From: an uncultured Ruminococcus sp.
GTDB lineage: Bacteria; Bacillota; Clostridia; Oscillospirales; Acutalibacteraceae
Direction of reading: 5' to 3'
Assembly (NCBI GenBank): GCA_902776185.1
Contig: CACYPH010000002.1
Span: 1-64,000 of the forward strand
DNA length: 64,000 nucleotides
Part shown: piece by piece, positions 42,587 through 50,763 of the stretch
Layout of the letters: each line of letters opens with the position of its first letter
How positions within the stretch are numbered: the first letter of the stretch is position 1
Notes under the pieces: model-generated
What the model saw: the letters and a program-made list of their open reading frames with translations, nothing else
Told to the model about the DNA's origin: nothing
Databases searched by the model: none
Translations under genes and position numbers: made by a program

Positions 42587-43957
42587 TTGAATGCAAATAA
42601 CAAAGCCGTAAGAATGGGACTGAAAACTGCGTTCAGCTATATCGGGAAGAATCCTGACAAAAACATGCCAAAACTGATGAAATGGGTCGATCGTTTTGCC
42701 GGCGACGGTCCGAACAGCTTTGAGGTTCAGCGCGACGCGTTCAGAAAGATCATTAACGATCCCGACAATAATATGCACAAGTTGCTATGGAGCATCTGGG
42801 ATGATATCGACGAGGACGTAATCAAGACCGTATTTGAGAACTTCCTCATCAACGCCAACCTCATCGGCTGGCCGCGGGAAGAAGAGCTGAGAGCGAAATA
42901 TAACTGCAATATCCCGTGGGCAATCCTGCTCGATCCGACCTCAGCCTGCAACCTGTACTGTGTCGGCTGCTGGGCGGCTGAATACGGCAACAAGCTCAAT
43001 CTGTCTTTCGACGAGATCGACTCCATCATTACGCAGGGCAAGGAGCTCGGCGTATACTTCTACATCTACACCGGAGGCGAGCCGCTGGTACGCAAGCGTG
43101 ACCTGATCGCCATCGCAAGAAAGCACAACGACTGCGCCTTTATGACATTTACCAACGGCACCCTGATCGACGAGGATTTTGCGGACGATCTGCTGTCCGT
43201 CAAGAACTTTATCCCCGTACTGAGTGTCGAGGGATTTGAAGAAGCGACCGACGCACGCCGCGGCGAGGGAACTTATGCTAAGGTCGTTAACGCAATGGAG
43301 ATACTGAAAAAGAAGCGCCTACCTTTTGGCATCAGCTGCTGCTACACCTCGCAAAACCTCGACTCGATCGCCTCGGATGAATATTTTGATCAGATGATCG
43401 AATGGGGCGCGAAGTTTGTCTGGTACTTCCACTATATGCCTGTCGGCAACGACGCGGTACCTGAGCTGCTTCCTACGCCTGAACAGCGCGAGTATATGTA
43501 CCACAAAATCCGTGATGTGCGCGCTACAAAACCGATTTTTGCGATGGATTTCCAGAACGACGGCGAGTATGTGCAGGGCTGTGTAGCGGGTGGAAGACGA
43601 TATTTCCACATCAATGCGAACGGCGACGCCGATCCCTGCGTCTTTATCCACTACTCGGATTCCAACATCAGGGAGAAAACGCTGATGGAGATTCTGCAGT
43701 CGCCGCTTTTCCAACTGTATCACGACGGGCAACCGTTCAACGACAATCATCTGCGTCCTTGCCCCATGCTGGAGAATCCCGATAAGCTGCGCGAGCTCGT
43801 TGCAAAGTCCGGCGCGCATTCCACCGATCCGCAGTCACCCGAAAGCGCTGATCACCTCTGTGACAAGTGCGTGGCATATGCCGAAAATTGGAAACCCTGT
43901 GCGGAGAATCTTTGGTCGTGCAGTCAATGTAAGAAGAGAGAAGAGGGTACAAAATGA
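42587..43957 (+). CDS. Radical SAM/SPASM-type protein of the lipid cargo
   Basis: The 456-residue enzyme has a helical N-terminal region (about 1-100). The radical SAM core carries CNLYCVGC (Cys 121, 125, 128), then YTGGEPLVRK. The C-terminal Cys-rich SPASM-like region has CVAGGRRYFHINANGDADPC, CPMLENP, a CDKC motif, and CSQCKKRE close to the C-terminus. The substrate is unknown; its neighbours are lipid enzymes, so it may modify a lipid or polar head group rather than a peptide. The TTG at 42587 is supported by AAAGGAGGT at seven bases; it overlaps metK by ATGA. Confidence 0.85.
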   Translation: MNANNKAVRMGLKTAFSYIGKNPDKNMPKLMKWVDRFAGDGPNSFEVQRDAFRKIINDPDNNMHKLLWSIWDDIDEDVIKTVFENFLINANLIGWPREEELRAKYNCNIPWAILLDPTSACNLYCVGCWAAEYGNKLNLSFDEIDSIITQGKELGVYFYIYTGGEPLVRKRDLIAIARKHNDCAFMTFTNGTLIDEDFADDLLSVKNFIPVLSVEGFEEATDARRGEGTYAKVVNAMEILKKKRLPFGISCCYTSQNLDSIASDEYFDQMIEWGAKFVWYFHYMPVGNDAVPELLPTPEQREYMYHKIRDVRATKPIFAMDFQNDGEYVQGCVAGGRRYFHINANGDADPCVFIHYSDSNIREKTLMEILQSPLFQLYHDGQPFNDNHLRPCPMLENPDKLRELVAKSGAHSTDPQSPESADHLCDKCVAYAENWKPCAENLWSCSQCKKREEGTK

Positions 43958-45081
43958 ACCGCTTTTTTACATCTGAAAGCGTTACGGAGGGGCATCCCGA
44001 TAAGGTTTGCGACCGCATCGCCGATGCGATCCTTGACGCACATCTCAGGAGAGATCCCTATGCCCGTGTCGCCTGTGAGGTGACCGCCTGCACAGACAAG
44101 GTCCATGTAATGGGTGAGATCACTACCTACTCCCATGTCAACTATGTGAATACCGTGCGTAGAGTGCTACATGACATCGGCTATACAGAAAGCGGTCAGG
44201 GATTTGACGATCAAAGCTGTGCTGTAACAGTCGATTTGCACGAGCAGTCGCCGGATATTGCACGAGGCGTGGCGACAATCAACGAGCGAGCCGCGGGCGC
44301 GGGCGATCAGGGTATTATGTTCGGCTATGCCTGCCGCGAGACTGAAAACTATATGCCTGTCGCCTTTGAACTTGCGTCAAAGCTGACAAAACGTCTCAGC
44401 TATGTCAGACAGATGCAAACCCTGCCGTTCCTGCGTCCTGACGGAAAGGCACAGGTAACTGTTGAATATGTCAACGATATTCCGAAGCGGATTGACACCG
44501 TTGTACTGTCCGCACAGCATAACGACACGATCTCCGAGGAGGAGTTGAAACTGGCGCTGATGGACAGCGTGATTTTTGCTGTGCTGCCGGAGGATATGCT
44601 CGACAGAGATACGCGCTATCTCATCAACCCCACCGGGCGGTTCGTGATGGGCGGTCCCTCAGCGGACACCGGGCTGACCGGAAGGAAGATCATTGCAGAT
44701 ACCTACGGCGGCGCGGCTCGCCACGGAGGCGGCGCCTTCTCCGGCAAGGATCCATCCAAGGTTGATCGCAGCGCTGCATACATGGCGCGGTATCTGGCAA
44801 AGAACATCGTAGCGAGTGAGCTTGCCGACCGATGCGAGGTACAGCTCGGCTATGCAATAGGCGTTAAGGAACCGGTCAGCATTGCAGTCGAAACCTTTGG
44901 CACGCAAAGGGCTCCTGTTCCGGAGATACTGCGGCTGATCTTGAACTGTGAGGATCTAACGCCCTACGGAATCATCAGCAAATTCGATCTGCGCCGTCCG
45001 ATGTACGAGCCGTTGTCCTGTTACGGACACTTTGGAATCAACGCCGCAGATATGCCGTGGGAAAAGATTAAATGGGCATAA
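43954..45081 (+). CDS. metK: S-adenosylmethionine synthetase
   Basis: The 375-residue enzyme joins ATP and methionine to make SAM. It has GHPDKVCDRIADAILD near the N-terminus, GAGDQGIMFGYA in the middle and the GGGAFSGKDPSKVDRSAAY active-site loop. It is slightly shorter than the usual 390-400 residues. The gene overlaps the radical SAM gene by four bases and so supplies SAM to its immediate neighbour. The organism almost certainly has a housekeeping metK elsewhere, so this is an extra, mobile copy. Confidence 0.93.
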   Translation: MNRFFTSESVTEGHPDKVCDRIADAILDAHLRRDPYARVACEVTACTDKVHVMGEITTYSHVNYVNTVRRVLHDIGYTESGQGFDDQSCAVTVDLHEQSPDIARGVATINERAAGAGDQGIMFGYACRETENYMPVAFELASKLTKRLSYVRQMQTLPFLRPDGKAQVTVEYVNDIPKRIDTVVLSAQHNDTISEEELKLALMDSVIFAVLPEDMLDRDTRYLINPTGRFVMGGPSADTGLTGRKIIADTYGGAARHGGGAFSGKDPSKVDRSAAYMARYLAKNIVASELADRCEVQLGYAIGVKEPVSIAVETFGTQRAPVPEILRLILNCEDLTPYGIISKFDLRRPMYEPLSCYGHFGINAADMPWEKIKWA

Positions 45082-45119
45082 TGTGAAGGTATATTATCAT
45101 AAAAGAAAGGGAAATCTTC

Positions 45120-45902
45120 ATGACCGTTACAAAAGTGCAGACAGCACGCGCGGAGCATACGACGGATACGGTACGGATCATCGTGACAGCTGTATGCGAA
45201 GCCTTTGCCGTCTTTTCTTTGATCCGATTCTCCTTGGAAAGCAGTTTCACGAATATTTTCCTTTCTCTCGCAACGGTATTTCTCGTGCTGATACCCGTTC
45301 TGATTGAAAAGGTCTTTCATTGCAGGATAGCGACGGCAGTTTATGTCTGGGCATCTTTGTATGCTGTCGGTCCGCTGTTAGGCGAAGCCAATCAACTATA
45401 TTTCATTCTCCCGTGGTGGGATAAGCTGCTCCACTGCTGCGGAGGAATGGCGTTCGCCCTGGCAGGATACTATATCCCGGAGCTTCTCAACAAAGGCAAA
45501 CCGGTCAGCCGGACGATGCGCATCGTATTCGCCGTCTGCTTTTCCGTTGCCGTCGCCGCATTGTGGGAATTCTATGAGTTCGGCGGAGATCGGCTTTTCG
45601 GCACTGATATGCAGCAGGATCGCTATGTCACCACCGTCAACTCCTACTTTCTCGCCGACAGCTACGGCGTTGTCGGCACCCTTGGCAAGATCGAGAGCGT
45701 GGTGATCAACGGGGAGGAGATTCCCGGCTATATCGACATCGGGTTGATTGATACGATGGGCGACATGATGATAGAAACATTTGGCGCGATCCTTGCTGCC
45801 GCCTTCTTTGTATGGGATAAGGAACGGCATCCTATCATCTGTCCCGCTTTGGATAAAAACGCTCAAACGAACAGGAGTGATGTGGTATGTCAGCCAGATT
45901 GA
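45120..45902 (+). CDS. Multi-pass membrane protein, YjdF-like
   Basis: The 260-residue protein has about six TM helices and two conserved-looking blocks: PWWDKLLHCCGGMAFALAGY in the middle, and AALWEFYEFGGDRLFG with a later DTMGDMMIETFGA. These resemble the YjdF/DUF2238-like membrane family. The polar WEFYEFG and DTMGDM motifs face the membrane and suggest an enzyme or transporter. It overlaps the following phosphatidyltransferase gene by 16 bases. The function is unknown and the family call tentative. Confidence 0.6.
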   Translation: MTVTKVQTARAEHTTDTVRIIVTAVCEAFAVFSLIRFSLESSFTNIFLSLATVFLVLIPVLIEKVFHCRIATAVYVWASLYAVGPLLGEANQLYFILPWWDKLLHCCGGMAFALAGYYIPELLNKGKPVSRTMRIVFAVCFSVAVAALWEFYEFGGDRLFGTDMQQDRYVTTVNSYFLADSYGVVGTLGKIESVVINGEEIPGYIDIGLIDTMGDMMIETFGAILAAAFFVWDKERHPIICPALDKNAQTNRSDVVCQPD

Positions 45903-46465
45903 ACAAGAAAAATATCCTGACGATCCCAAACGCGCTGAGCCTGTTCCGCCTGATTCTGATCCCTCTGATCGTGTGGCTCTATGTTGGAAAACAGGAATAT
46001 GGTTGGTCGATCGGAGTGATTGCGCTGTCGGGATTTACGGATATCCTCGATGGATGGATCGCGCGAAAGACCGGTCAGGTCACCGATGTAGGAAAGGTGT
46101 TGGATCCAATCGCAGATAAGATGACGCAGGGCATTCTGCTGATCTGCTTAGCCTTGCGCTATCCGTGGATGTGGGTGCTGATCGGTCTGTTTGTACTCAA
46201 AGAACTACTGATGGCAGTGATGGGTATCATAACGATCCGCAGAAAAAATCAGGTGAACAGCGCCAAATGGTACGGCAAGCTATGCACTGCTGCGCTGTAT
46301 TGCTCGATAGGTCTGCTGATCCTGTTTCCCGATCTGCCCTTAGCGGCTGCGCAGGTTATTTCCGGGATAAGTGCCGGCGCGCTTCTCTTCTCACTCGTTA
46401 TGTACTGCGGCTTTTACTCAGAGGTATTGCAAAAGCCGAATAAAATGAAAACGGAGGAAACATAA
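45887..46465 (+). CDS. CDP-alcohol phosphatidyltransferase (PgsA-like)
   Basis: This 192-residue integral membrane enzyme carries the complete CDP-alcohol signature, DGWIARKTGQVTDVGKVLDP plus the final D of IADK (about 55-77). It transfers a phosphatidyl group from CDP-diacylglycerol to an alcohol acceptor, most often glycerol-3-phosphate. In this cargo it would make or divert phospholipid for the downstream lipid enzymes. The start follows GGAGTG and the stop touches the patatin start. Confidence 0.88.
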   Translation: MSARLNKKNILTIPNALSLFRLILIPLIVWLYVGKQEYGWSIGVIALSGFTDILDGWIARKTGQVTDVGKVLDPIADKMTQGILLICLALRYPWMWVLIGLFVLKELLMAVMGIITIRRKNQVNSAKWYGKLCTAALYCSIGLLILFPDLPLAAAQVISGISAGALLFSLVMYCGFYSEVLQKPNKMKTEET

Positions 46466-47308
46466 ATGAAAACAGGACTGGTCGATGTCGGCGGTGGGCT
46501 GAGAGGCATCTACGCCGCCGGTGTGATGGACAGATTTTTGGACGACGGGATCACCTTTGATCTTGGGATCGGTGTGTCGGCAGGCAGCGCAAATATCTCA
46601 ACCTTTATTGCGGGACAGAAAAAGCGAAACTACGTCTATTATACGGAGTACTCCCAGCGTGACGAGTACATGAGCAGACGAAACGTGGCAAAGAAGGGTT
46701 GTTATCTGGACGTCAGCTATATTTACGGCACTTTGAGCAATTCTGACGGCGAATACCCCTTGGATTATACCGCATTTTGCGAGAACCCGATGGATTTCAT
46801 TGCGGTCGCAACCGACGCGATCGACGGCGAAGTCAAGTATTTTGAAAAGTCCGATATGCGTCCCGATTATTATAACGTCTTGATGGCTTCATCTGCCATC
46901 CCTTATGTTTGTAAACCGCAGCAGGTAGACAGAGAGCTGTACTTTGATGGCGCGCTTTCTGATCCTGTTCCGATTGAAAAAGCCTTTGCGCTGGGATGCG
47001 ATAAGGTCGTTTTGGTGCTGACCAATCCCGTTGACTACAAAAAAGAGCTGGAGGAAGATATTCGTCTTGCCGCAAGGATCAGAGAGAGGTATCCCCTTGC
47101 CGCTGAGGCGCTTGTTACCCGTGCAGAGAAATACAACAGGGGAGTCAGACTGGCGCAGAAGCTGGAGCAGCAAGGAAGGGTCAGGATTATCGCTCCGATC
47201 GACACCTGCGGCGTCGATACGCTGACAAAAGACGTCGACGCGTTGGACACACTTTATCGCATGGGATATAACGACGGTGAAGGGATCACTTCTTTTCTGA
47301 AACCGTAA
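46466..47308 (+). CDS. Patatin-like phospholipase
   Basis: The 280-residue protein has the patatin catalytic dyad motifs: the oxyanion loop GGGLRGIYAAGV, the nucleophile elbow GVSAGS (about 37-42) and the Asp in DGALSDPVP (about 160). It is a RssA/YjjU-type bacterial acyl hydrolase and would remove acyl chains from phospholipids or glycolipids. Directly downstream come a glycosyltransferase and an acyltransferase, implying lipid remodelling. The ATG follows GGAGG. Confidence 0.9.
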   Translation: MKTGLVDVGGGLRGIYAAGVMDRFLDDGITFDLGIGVSAGSANISTFIAGQKKRNYVYYTEYSQRDEYMSRRNVAKKGCYLDVSYIYGTLSNSDGEYPLDYTAFCENPMDFIAVATDAIDGEVKYFEKSDMRPDYYNVLMASSAIPYVCKPQQVDRELYFDGALSDPVPIEKAFALGCDKVVLVLTNPVDYKKELEEDIRLAARIRERYPLAAEALVTRAEKYNRGVRLAQKLEQQGRVRIIAPIDTCGVDTLTKDVDALDTLYRMGYNDGEGITSFLKP

Positions 47309-47332
47309 CTGTTATGATAATGGAGTAAACAT

Positions 47333-48469
47333 ATGAGAATTGCGCTGATATGCGATGTGCTCGGAGAGTCGAACAACGGCACGGTGATCGCTACCGTCAA
47401 CCTGATCAGCTATCTGAGAGAAAAGGGACATACGGTGTATGTCGTCTCACCCGACAATACGACCGTCGATATGGAGGACTACTATGTCGTCCCGACCATG
47501 CATTTCGGAAAGTTGATCGACCGCGCTGTTGAGAAAAACGGCGTCACACTCGCCAAACCGGACAAAGTATTGCTCGAAAAGACCATCCGCTCGGCAGACA
47601 TTGTCCATCTGCAGATGCCGTTCGCCCTTTCAAAATGCGCGGTAAAAATCGCAAATAGACTTCATAAGCCAATTAGCGCGAGCTTTCACTGTCAGGCGGA
47701 GAATTTCACCTCGCACATCGGCGCGATGAACAACCGGCTTGTCAACCATATCGTTTACCAGAATTTCTATCGGACAGTGTACAGCCAATGTACTGCTATC
47801 CATTACCCGACCGAATTCATCCGTCAGTTGTTTTACTCCAATACGCGCTGTTCTGTGCCTTACTACGTGATTTCCAACGGCGTCAGCGATGAATTCTTTG
47901 TGCAACCTCCGTATAGAATGCGTAATGACAAGTTTACTATCATTTGCACGGGGAGATACAGCAAGGAAAAGTCTCAGAAAGATTTGATTAAGGCTGTGGC
48001 ACGATCCAAGTACAGAGATAGCTTTCGGCTCATATTTGCCGGGGACGGTCCGATGAAGGGACGGTTAGAGCGCCTTTCCCGCAAAGAGAAAGTCCATTGC
48101 GAATTTCGCTTTTTTGAACGACCCGAGCTGGTCAAAGCGCTTCAACACTCCGATCTATATGTCCACACATCCGTTGTAGAGATTGAAGCGATCGCGTGTA
48201 TGGAGGCAATCGCCGCGGGACTGGTCACTGTCATCTGTGATTCAAAACGAAGTGCAACGCGGTTCTTTGCTGTTGACGACAGAACACTGTTCAAGCCGAA
48301 CAATCCGAAGGATCTTTGTGAAAAGATTGAATACTTTTATGAGAACAGGGATGTCATGGACACATACAGAAAACAGTTTGAAATGTACAACCGAACCCTC
48401 AGACAATCGGACTGTATGGCACAGATGGAGCGAATGTTATTGAAAACTGCAAAGGCGGAACATCAATGA
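47333..48469 (+). CDS. GT4-type glycosyltransferase, diacylglycerol-glucosyltransferase-like
   Basis: The 378-residue GT-B enzyme has an N-terminal acceptor domain starting MRIALICDVLGESNNGTV, a VISNGVSDEFF hinge and a C-terminal nucleotide-sugar domain with CTGRYSKEKSQKDLIKAV, IFAGDGPMKGRLE and an EAIACMEAIAAG donor-binding segment. The overall design matches the 1,2-diacylglycerol 3-glucosyltransferases of Firmicutes, and its place in a lipid operon supports a glycolipid product. It overlaps the next gene by ATGA. Confidence 0.82.
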   Translation: MRIALICDVLGESNNGTVIATVNLISYLREKGHTVYVVSPDNTTVDMEDYYVVPTMHFGKLIDRAVEKNGVTLAKPDKVLLEKTIRSADIVHLQMPFALSKCAVKIANRLHKPISASFHCQAENFTSHIGAMNNRLVNHIVYQNFYRTVYSQCTAIHYPTEFIRQLFYSNTRCSVPYYVISNGVSDEFFVQPPYRMRNDKFTIICTGRYSKEKSQKDLIKAVARSKYRDSFRLIFAGDGPMKGRLERLSRKEKVHCEFRFFERPELVKALQHSDLYVHTSVVEIEAIACMEAIAAGLVTVICDSKRSATRFFAVDDRTLFKPNNPKDLCEKIEYFYENRDVMDTYRKQFEMYNRTLRQSDCMAQMERMLLKTAKAEHQ

Positions 48470-49269
48470 AACGAATCATCTACTATTCAGACGAGCATAA
48501 TGACGACTTTGCAGAGCTGAATATTGAACAGAAAAAACTGCCGTCGGATTATTCTTATTTTTCGAAGAATCCTCTACGGCTGCTATTGTCGTTTTTCTTG
48601 TATTACATGATTGCGGCTCCATTAGTATTCTTAATCCAAAAGACGGTTTATCATGAAAAGATAGTTGGTAGGGAGAAGCTGAGACCCTATCGGAAAACAG
48701 GCTTCTTTTTATACGGCAATCATACCCGCGTCTCGGGCGATGCCTATACACCTGCGCTGATCACTTTTCCGAAGAAAGCATATATCGTCGCAAATCCCGA
48801 TAGTGTTTCTATCCCCGGAATCCGTCACCTTGTTGAGGATTTGGGCACTGTGCCGATCTCCTCTGACATTGCAGGAATGAAGCGCTTTTTAAATGCTGTC
48901 AGGGTACACGCTGACAGACATCATGCAGTTGTGATCTACCCCGAAGCGCATATCTGGCCATACTATACACAGATACGTCCATTCAAAGAAGGTGCATTCC
49001 GGTATCCCGCTTTAACGAACAAGCCCGTGTTTTGTTTTACGGTCACTTATCAGAAGCGACGCTTCTTCGATTTTCCGAGGACAACCGTATATATCGACGG
49101 TCCGTTTTTTGCGGATAATCGGAACACAATGAAGCAGAATCAAATCATGCTGCGCAACCGGTGTTACGACGCCATGGAACGTCGATCAAAGAACTCAACT
49201 TATCAGCATGTTACTTATATCAAAAAGGATCAGCAACAGATATCTACACAAGAAGGAAACCCACTATGA
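48466..49269 (+). CDS. PlsC-like lysophospholipid acyltransferase
   Basis: The 267-residue protein has one N-terminal hydrophobic segment (about 40-62) and the acyltransferase fold. Block I reads YGNHTRVSGDAY, giving H-x5-D rather than the usual H-x4-D, and block III reads VVIYPEAHIWPY. It would re-acylate a lysophospholipid or glycolipid. The changed spacing in block I is worth noting. It is the last intact cargo gene; after it the sequence decays into TnpV and SDR remnants. Confidence 0.8.
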   Translation: MKRIIYYSDEHNDDFAELNIEQKKLPSDYSYFSKNPLRLLLSFFLYYMIAAPLVFLIQKTVYHEKIVGREKLRPYRKTGFFLYGNHTRVSGDAYTPALITFPKKAYIVANPDSVSIPGIRHLVEDLGTVPISSDIAGMKRFLNAVRVHADRHHAVVIYPEAHIWPYYTQIRPFKEGAFRYPALTNKPVFCFTVTYQKRRFFDFPRTTVYIDGPFFADNRNTMKQNQIMLRNRCYDAMERRSKNSTYQHVTYIKKDQQQISTQEGNPL

Positions 49270-49293
49270 CTTTTATCTCAAAGTGGGTTTATT

Positions 49294-49649
49294 CTATTTG
49301 TAGATTATCTCATCGTTTATGATTTCGATTGCACGATTGCGGATGTTGTTCATTCTTACTACCCAAAGCATTTGATCCTTCGCTTTGAGTTGTTCTGTAG
49401 CGCCTTCCTGTTCGGCAAGTTGTTTTACAAGTCGGTCATACATCTCCTGTGCTTCTTTATTGATGTCGGCAAGGTAATCTATCAGCTTGCATCGGGTGAG
49501 CAGATTATAGTAGAGAATCTTATGGTGCTCTCGAGGTATCGCCTGCGGCGCTGTCCCCAGATTCCAACTTCTCTAGGCTCCTGTTCAGGCAGCTTCAAAT
49601 TGGGCAAGTTGTAGTCTCCCTGTCTGGTATAAGTAATCTTTGTGCTCAT
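49294..49649 (-). pseudogene. TnpV transposon-encoded protein, frameshifted
   Basis: The minus-strand frame starts at the ATG at 49649 with KITYTRQGDYNLPNLKLPEQ and GIWGQRRRRYLES. It then shifts frame and continues as ILYYNLLTRCKLIDYLADIN, EMYDRLVKQLAEQEGATEQL and MLWVVRMNNIRNRAIEIIND. This is the TnpV pattern (about 115 residues). The frameshift near 49510 makes it non-functional. It marks an old insertion that also cut the neighbouring SDR gene. Confidence 0.85.
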
Positions 49650-49669
49650 GGTCAAACCTCCTTCGCCCA

Positions 49670-50233
49670 ATACTCATTTGGTGGAGCAGTTTGCAAAGGA
49701 AGTGATCGAAGAACACGGTCATATCGATTATCTGATCAACAATGCTCCGCCCCTAATGAAAGGGATCGATGAATGTAGTTATGAGGAGTTTCAAGGAGCA
49801 TTGTCGGTCAGCGTGACTGCGGCGTTTTACCTGTCTAAGCTGTTCAAGCCTTATTTTAGAAACGGAGGGGCTATCATCAATATCTCATCGTCGCGTGACA
49901 GAATGAGCATGCCTCAGACCGAGAGCTATACGGCGGCTAAAAGTGCTATCTCTGCTCTTACTCACGCGATGGCGATGAGCTTCGCTGGCAAGGTGAGAGT
50001 CAATGCGATCTCTCCAGACCGAATCAACACGAATGGGATAGAATACAGCGGTGCAGACGCGATCCAGCAGCCCGTGGGCAGAGTCGGCAACCCATCGGAT
50101 ATCGCTAACATGGCGCTTTATCTCTGCTCCGATCAAGCAGGGTTCATTAACCGGTGAAAATATCTGTATTGTCGGCGGCATGACAAAGCAGATGATATAT
50201 CATGGCGATAATAACTGGCTGCTGAATAGTTAA
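49670..50233 (+). pseudogene. Short-chain dehydrogenase/reductase, truncated and frameshifted
   Basis: The remnant has INNAPPLMKG (cofactor-side NAG-like motif), IINISSSRDRMSMPQTESYTAAKSA... with the catalytic Ser, Tyr and Lys (Y-x3-K), and NAISPDRINT. The N-terminal Rossmann glycine motif is missing. Near 50148 an extra A breaks the frame; skipping it restores FITGENICIVGGMTK, the normal SDR C-terminus. It was probably an FabG-like 3-oxoacyl reductase. Confidence 0.82.
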
Positions 50234-50354
50234 AAGAACAACATCCTGACCTCAAACGCGAAGTCAGGATGATTCCATATCAAACATCAATCAACAAAAA
50301 GACGGAATAGCAGTCACGTGGTTAGTTTATCAACATTTTGATGTGATTCTTTTG

Positions 50355-50379
50355 GGGGTGCGTAAGCCACCCATTCGGG
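50355..50379 (+). repeat. Element A right end, attP half-arm
   Basis: GGGGTGCGTAAGCC-ACCCATTC-GGG is joined to a tRNA 3' half that begins with the AG core. Its outer 14 bases are the exact inverse of the left-end arm at 30010-30023. Confidence 0.88.
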
Positions 50380-50435
50380 AGAGCGCTTGGTTCGCATTCA
50401 AGAGGTCAGCGGTTCGAATCCGCTTATCTCCACCA
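50380..50435 (+). other. tRNA-Ala 3' half number 1
   Basis: These 56 bases equal positions 21-76 of the intact tRNA-Ala, from AGAGCGC to CCA. The fragment lacks an acceptor 5' strand and most of the D-arm, so it is not functional. It is followed by its own terminator and then the recombinase-side genes of element B, as expected if it is the remnant of a tRNA that element B carried. Confidence 0.9.
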
Positions 50436-50437
50436 AC

Positions 50438-50479
50438 GATTTCAGGGAGTACCAAAAGGTACTCCCTGAAATCATTTTA
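50438..50479. terminator. Terminator behind tRNA 3' half 1
   Basis: GATTTCAGGGAGTACC, loop AAAA and the exact complement form a 16-bp stem followed by ATTTTAT. It overlaps the barstar stop codon and can end transcription from both sides. Confidence 0.85.
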
Positions 50480-50756
50480 TCTGAAATTTTACATTCGGTG
50501 AATTACTGTGAACATCATCAAAAACTTTGAGCATAGTTTGAGCATAGCGCCTCATATCATCCGACATCGTATCTAAGCCCCTGATTTCCACAATCACATC
50601 CTCGTCATCATCGTACCAACCGTCCAAGCAGTCCCAAAGGGCACTCCAATTCTGTCCATAGTAGTCCGGAAACTCAAATTTCGATTTTAATTCACCGTGG
50701 AGTTGAGTCGGATACTTCATATTTGTGAAGTCTAATACAACATTAACTCTTTTCAT
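50472..50756 (-). CDS. Barstar-family ribonuclease inhibitor (immunity protein)
   Basis: The 94-residue protein has the barstar fold pattern: VVLDFTNMKYPTQLHGELKS, the key Tyr-Tyr-Gly-Gln-Asn-Trp segment FEFPDYYGQNWSALWDCLDG, and an acidic DDDEDVIVEIRG. Asp and Tyr residues in the loop and second helix normally plug the barnase active site. It directly follows the barnase-domain gene and its AAGGAG ribosome site lies in the last toxin codons, so toxin and inhibitor are coupled. The ATG at 50756 is preferred over 50807, which would overlap the toxin. Confidence 0.88.
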   Translation of the reverse strand: MKRVNVVLDFTNMKYPTQLHGELKSKFEFPDYYGQNWSALWDCLDGWYDDDEDVIVEIRGLDTMSDDMRRYAQTMLKVFDDVHSNSPNVKFQIK

Positions 50757-50763
50757 AATACTT

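Larger units (their letters stand above)
29999..50379. mobile_element. Element A: serine-integrase integrative mobilizable element with RdRP-like gene and lipid cargo
   Basis: The ends are 25-base arms in inverted orientation (29999-30023 and 50355-50379), sharing the outer GGCTTACGCACCCC and the inner CCC. The element is flanked by split tRNA-Ala halves that overlap by AG. Inside lie a replacement tRNA-Ala, large serine recombinase, ParB, relaxase, MobC-like and ParM/ParR genes on the minus strand, then an RdRP-like gene and a long metabolic cargo on the plus strand. There is a relaxase but no type IV secretion genes, so it should be mobilized by a helper. Broken genes at 40521-41276 and 49294-50233 suggest the cargo was assembled by several insertions. 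Confidence 0.88.

Noticed and set aside
49642..50157. Reading the SDR frame as an intact gene
   Set aside because: The N-terminal cofactor motif is missing and the C-terminus is frameshifted, and its apparent start lies inside the TnpV remnant; listed as a pseudogene instead.
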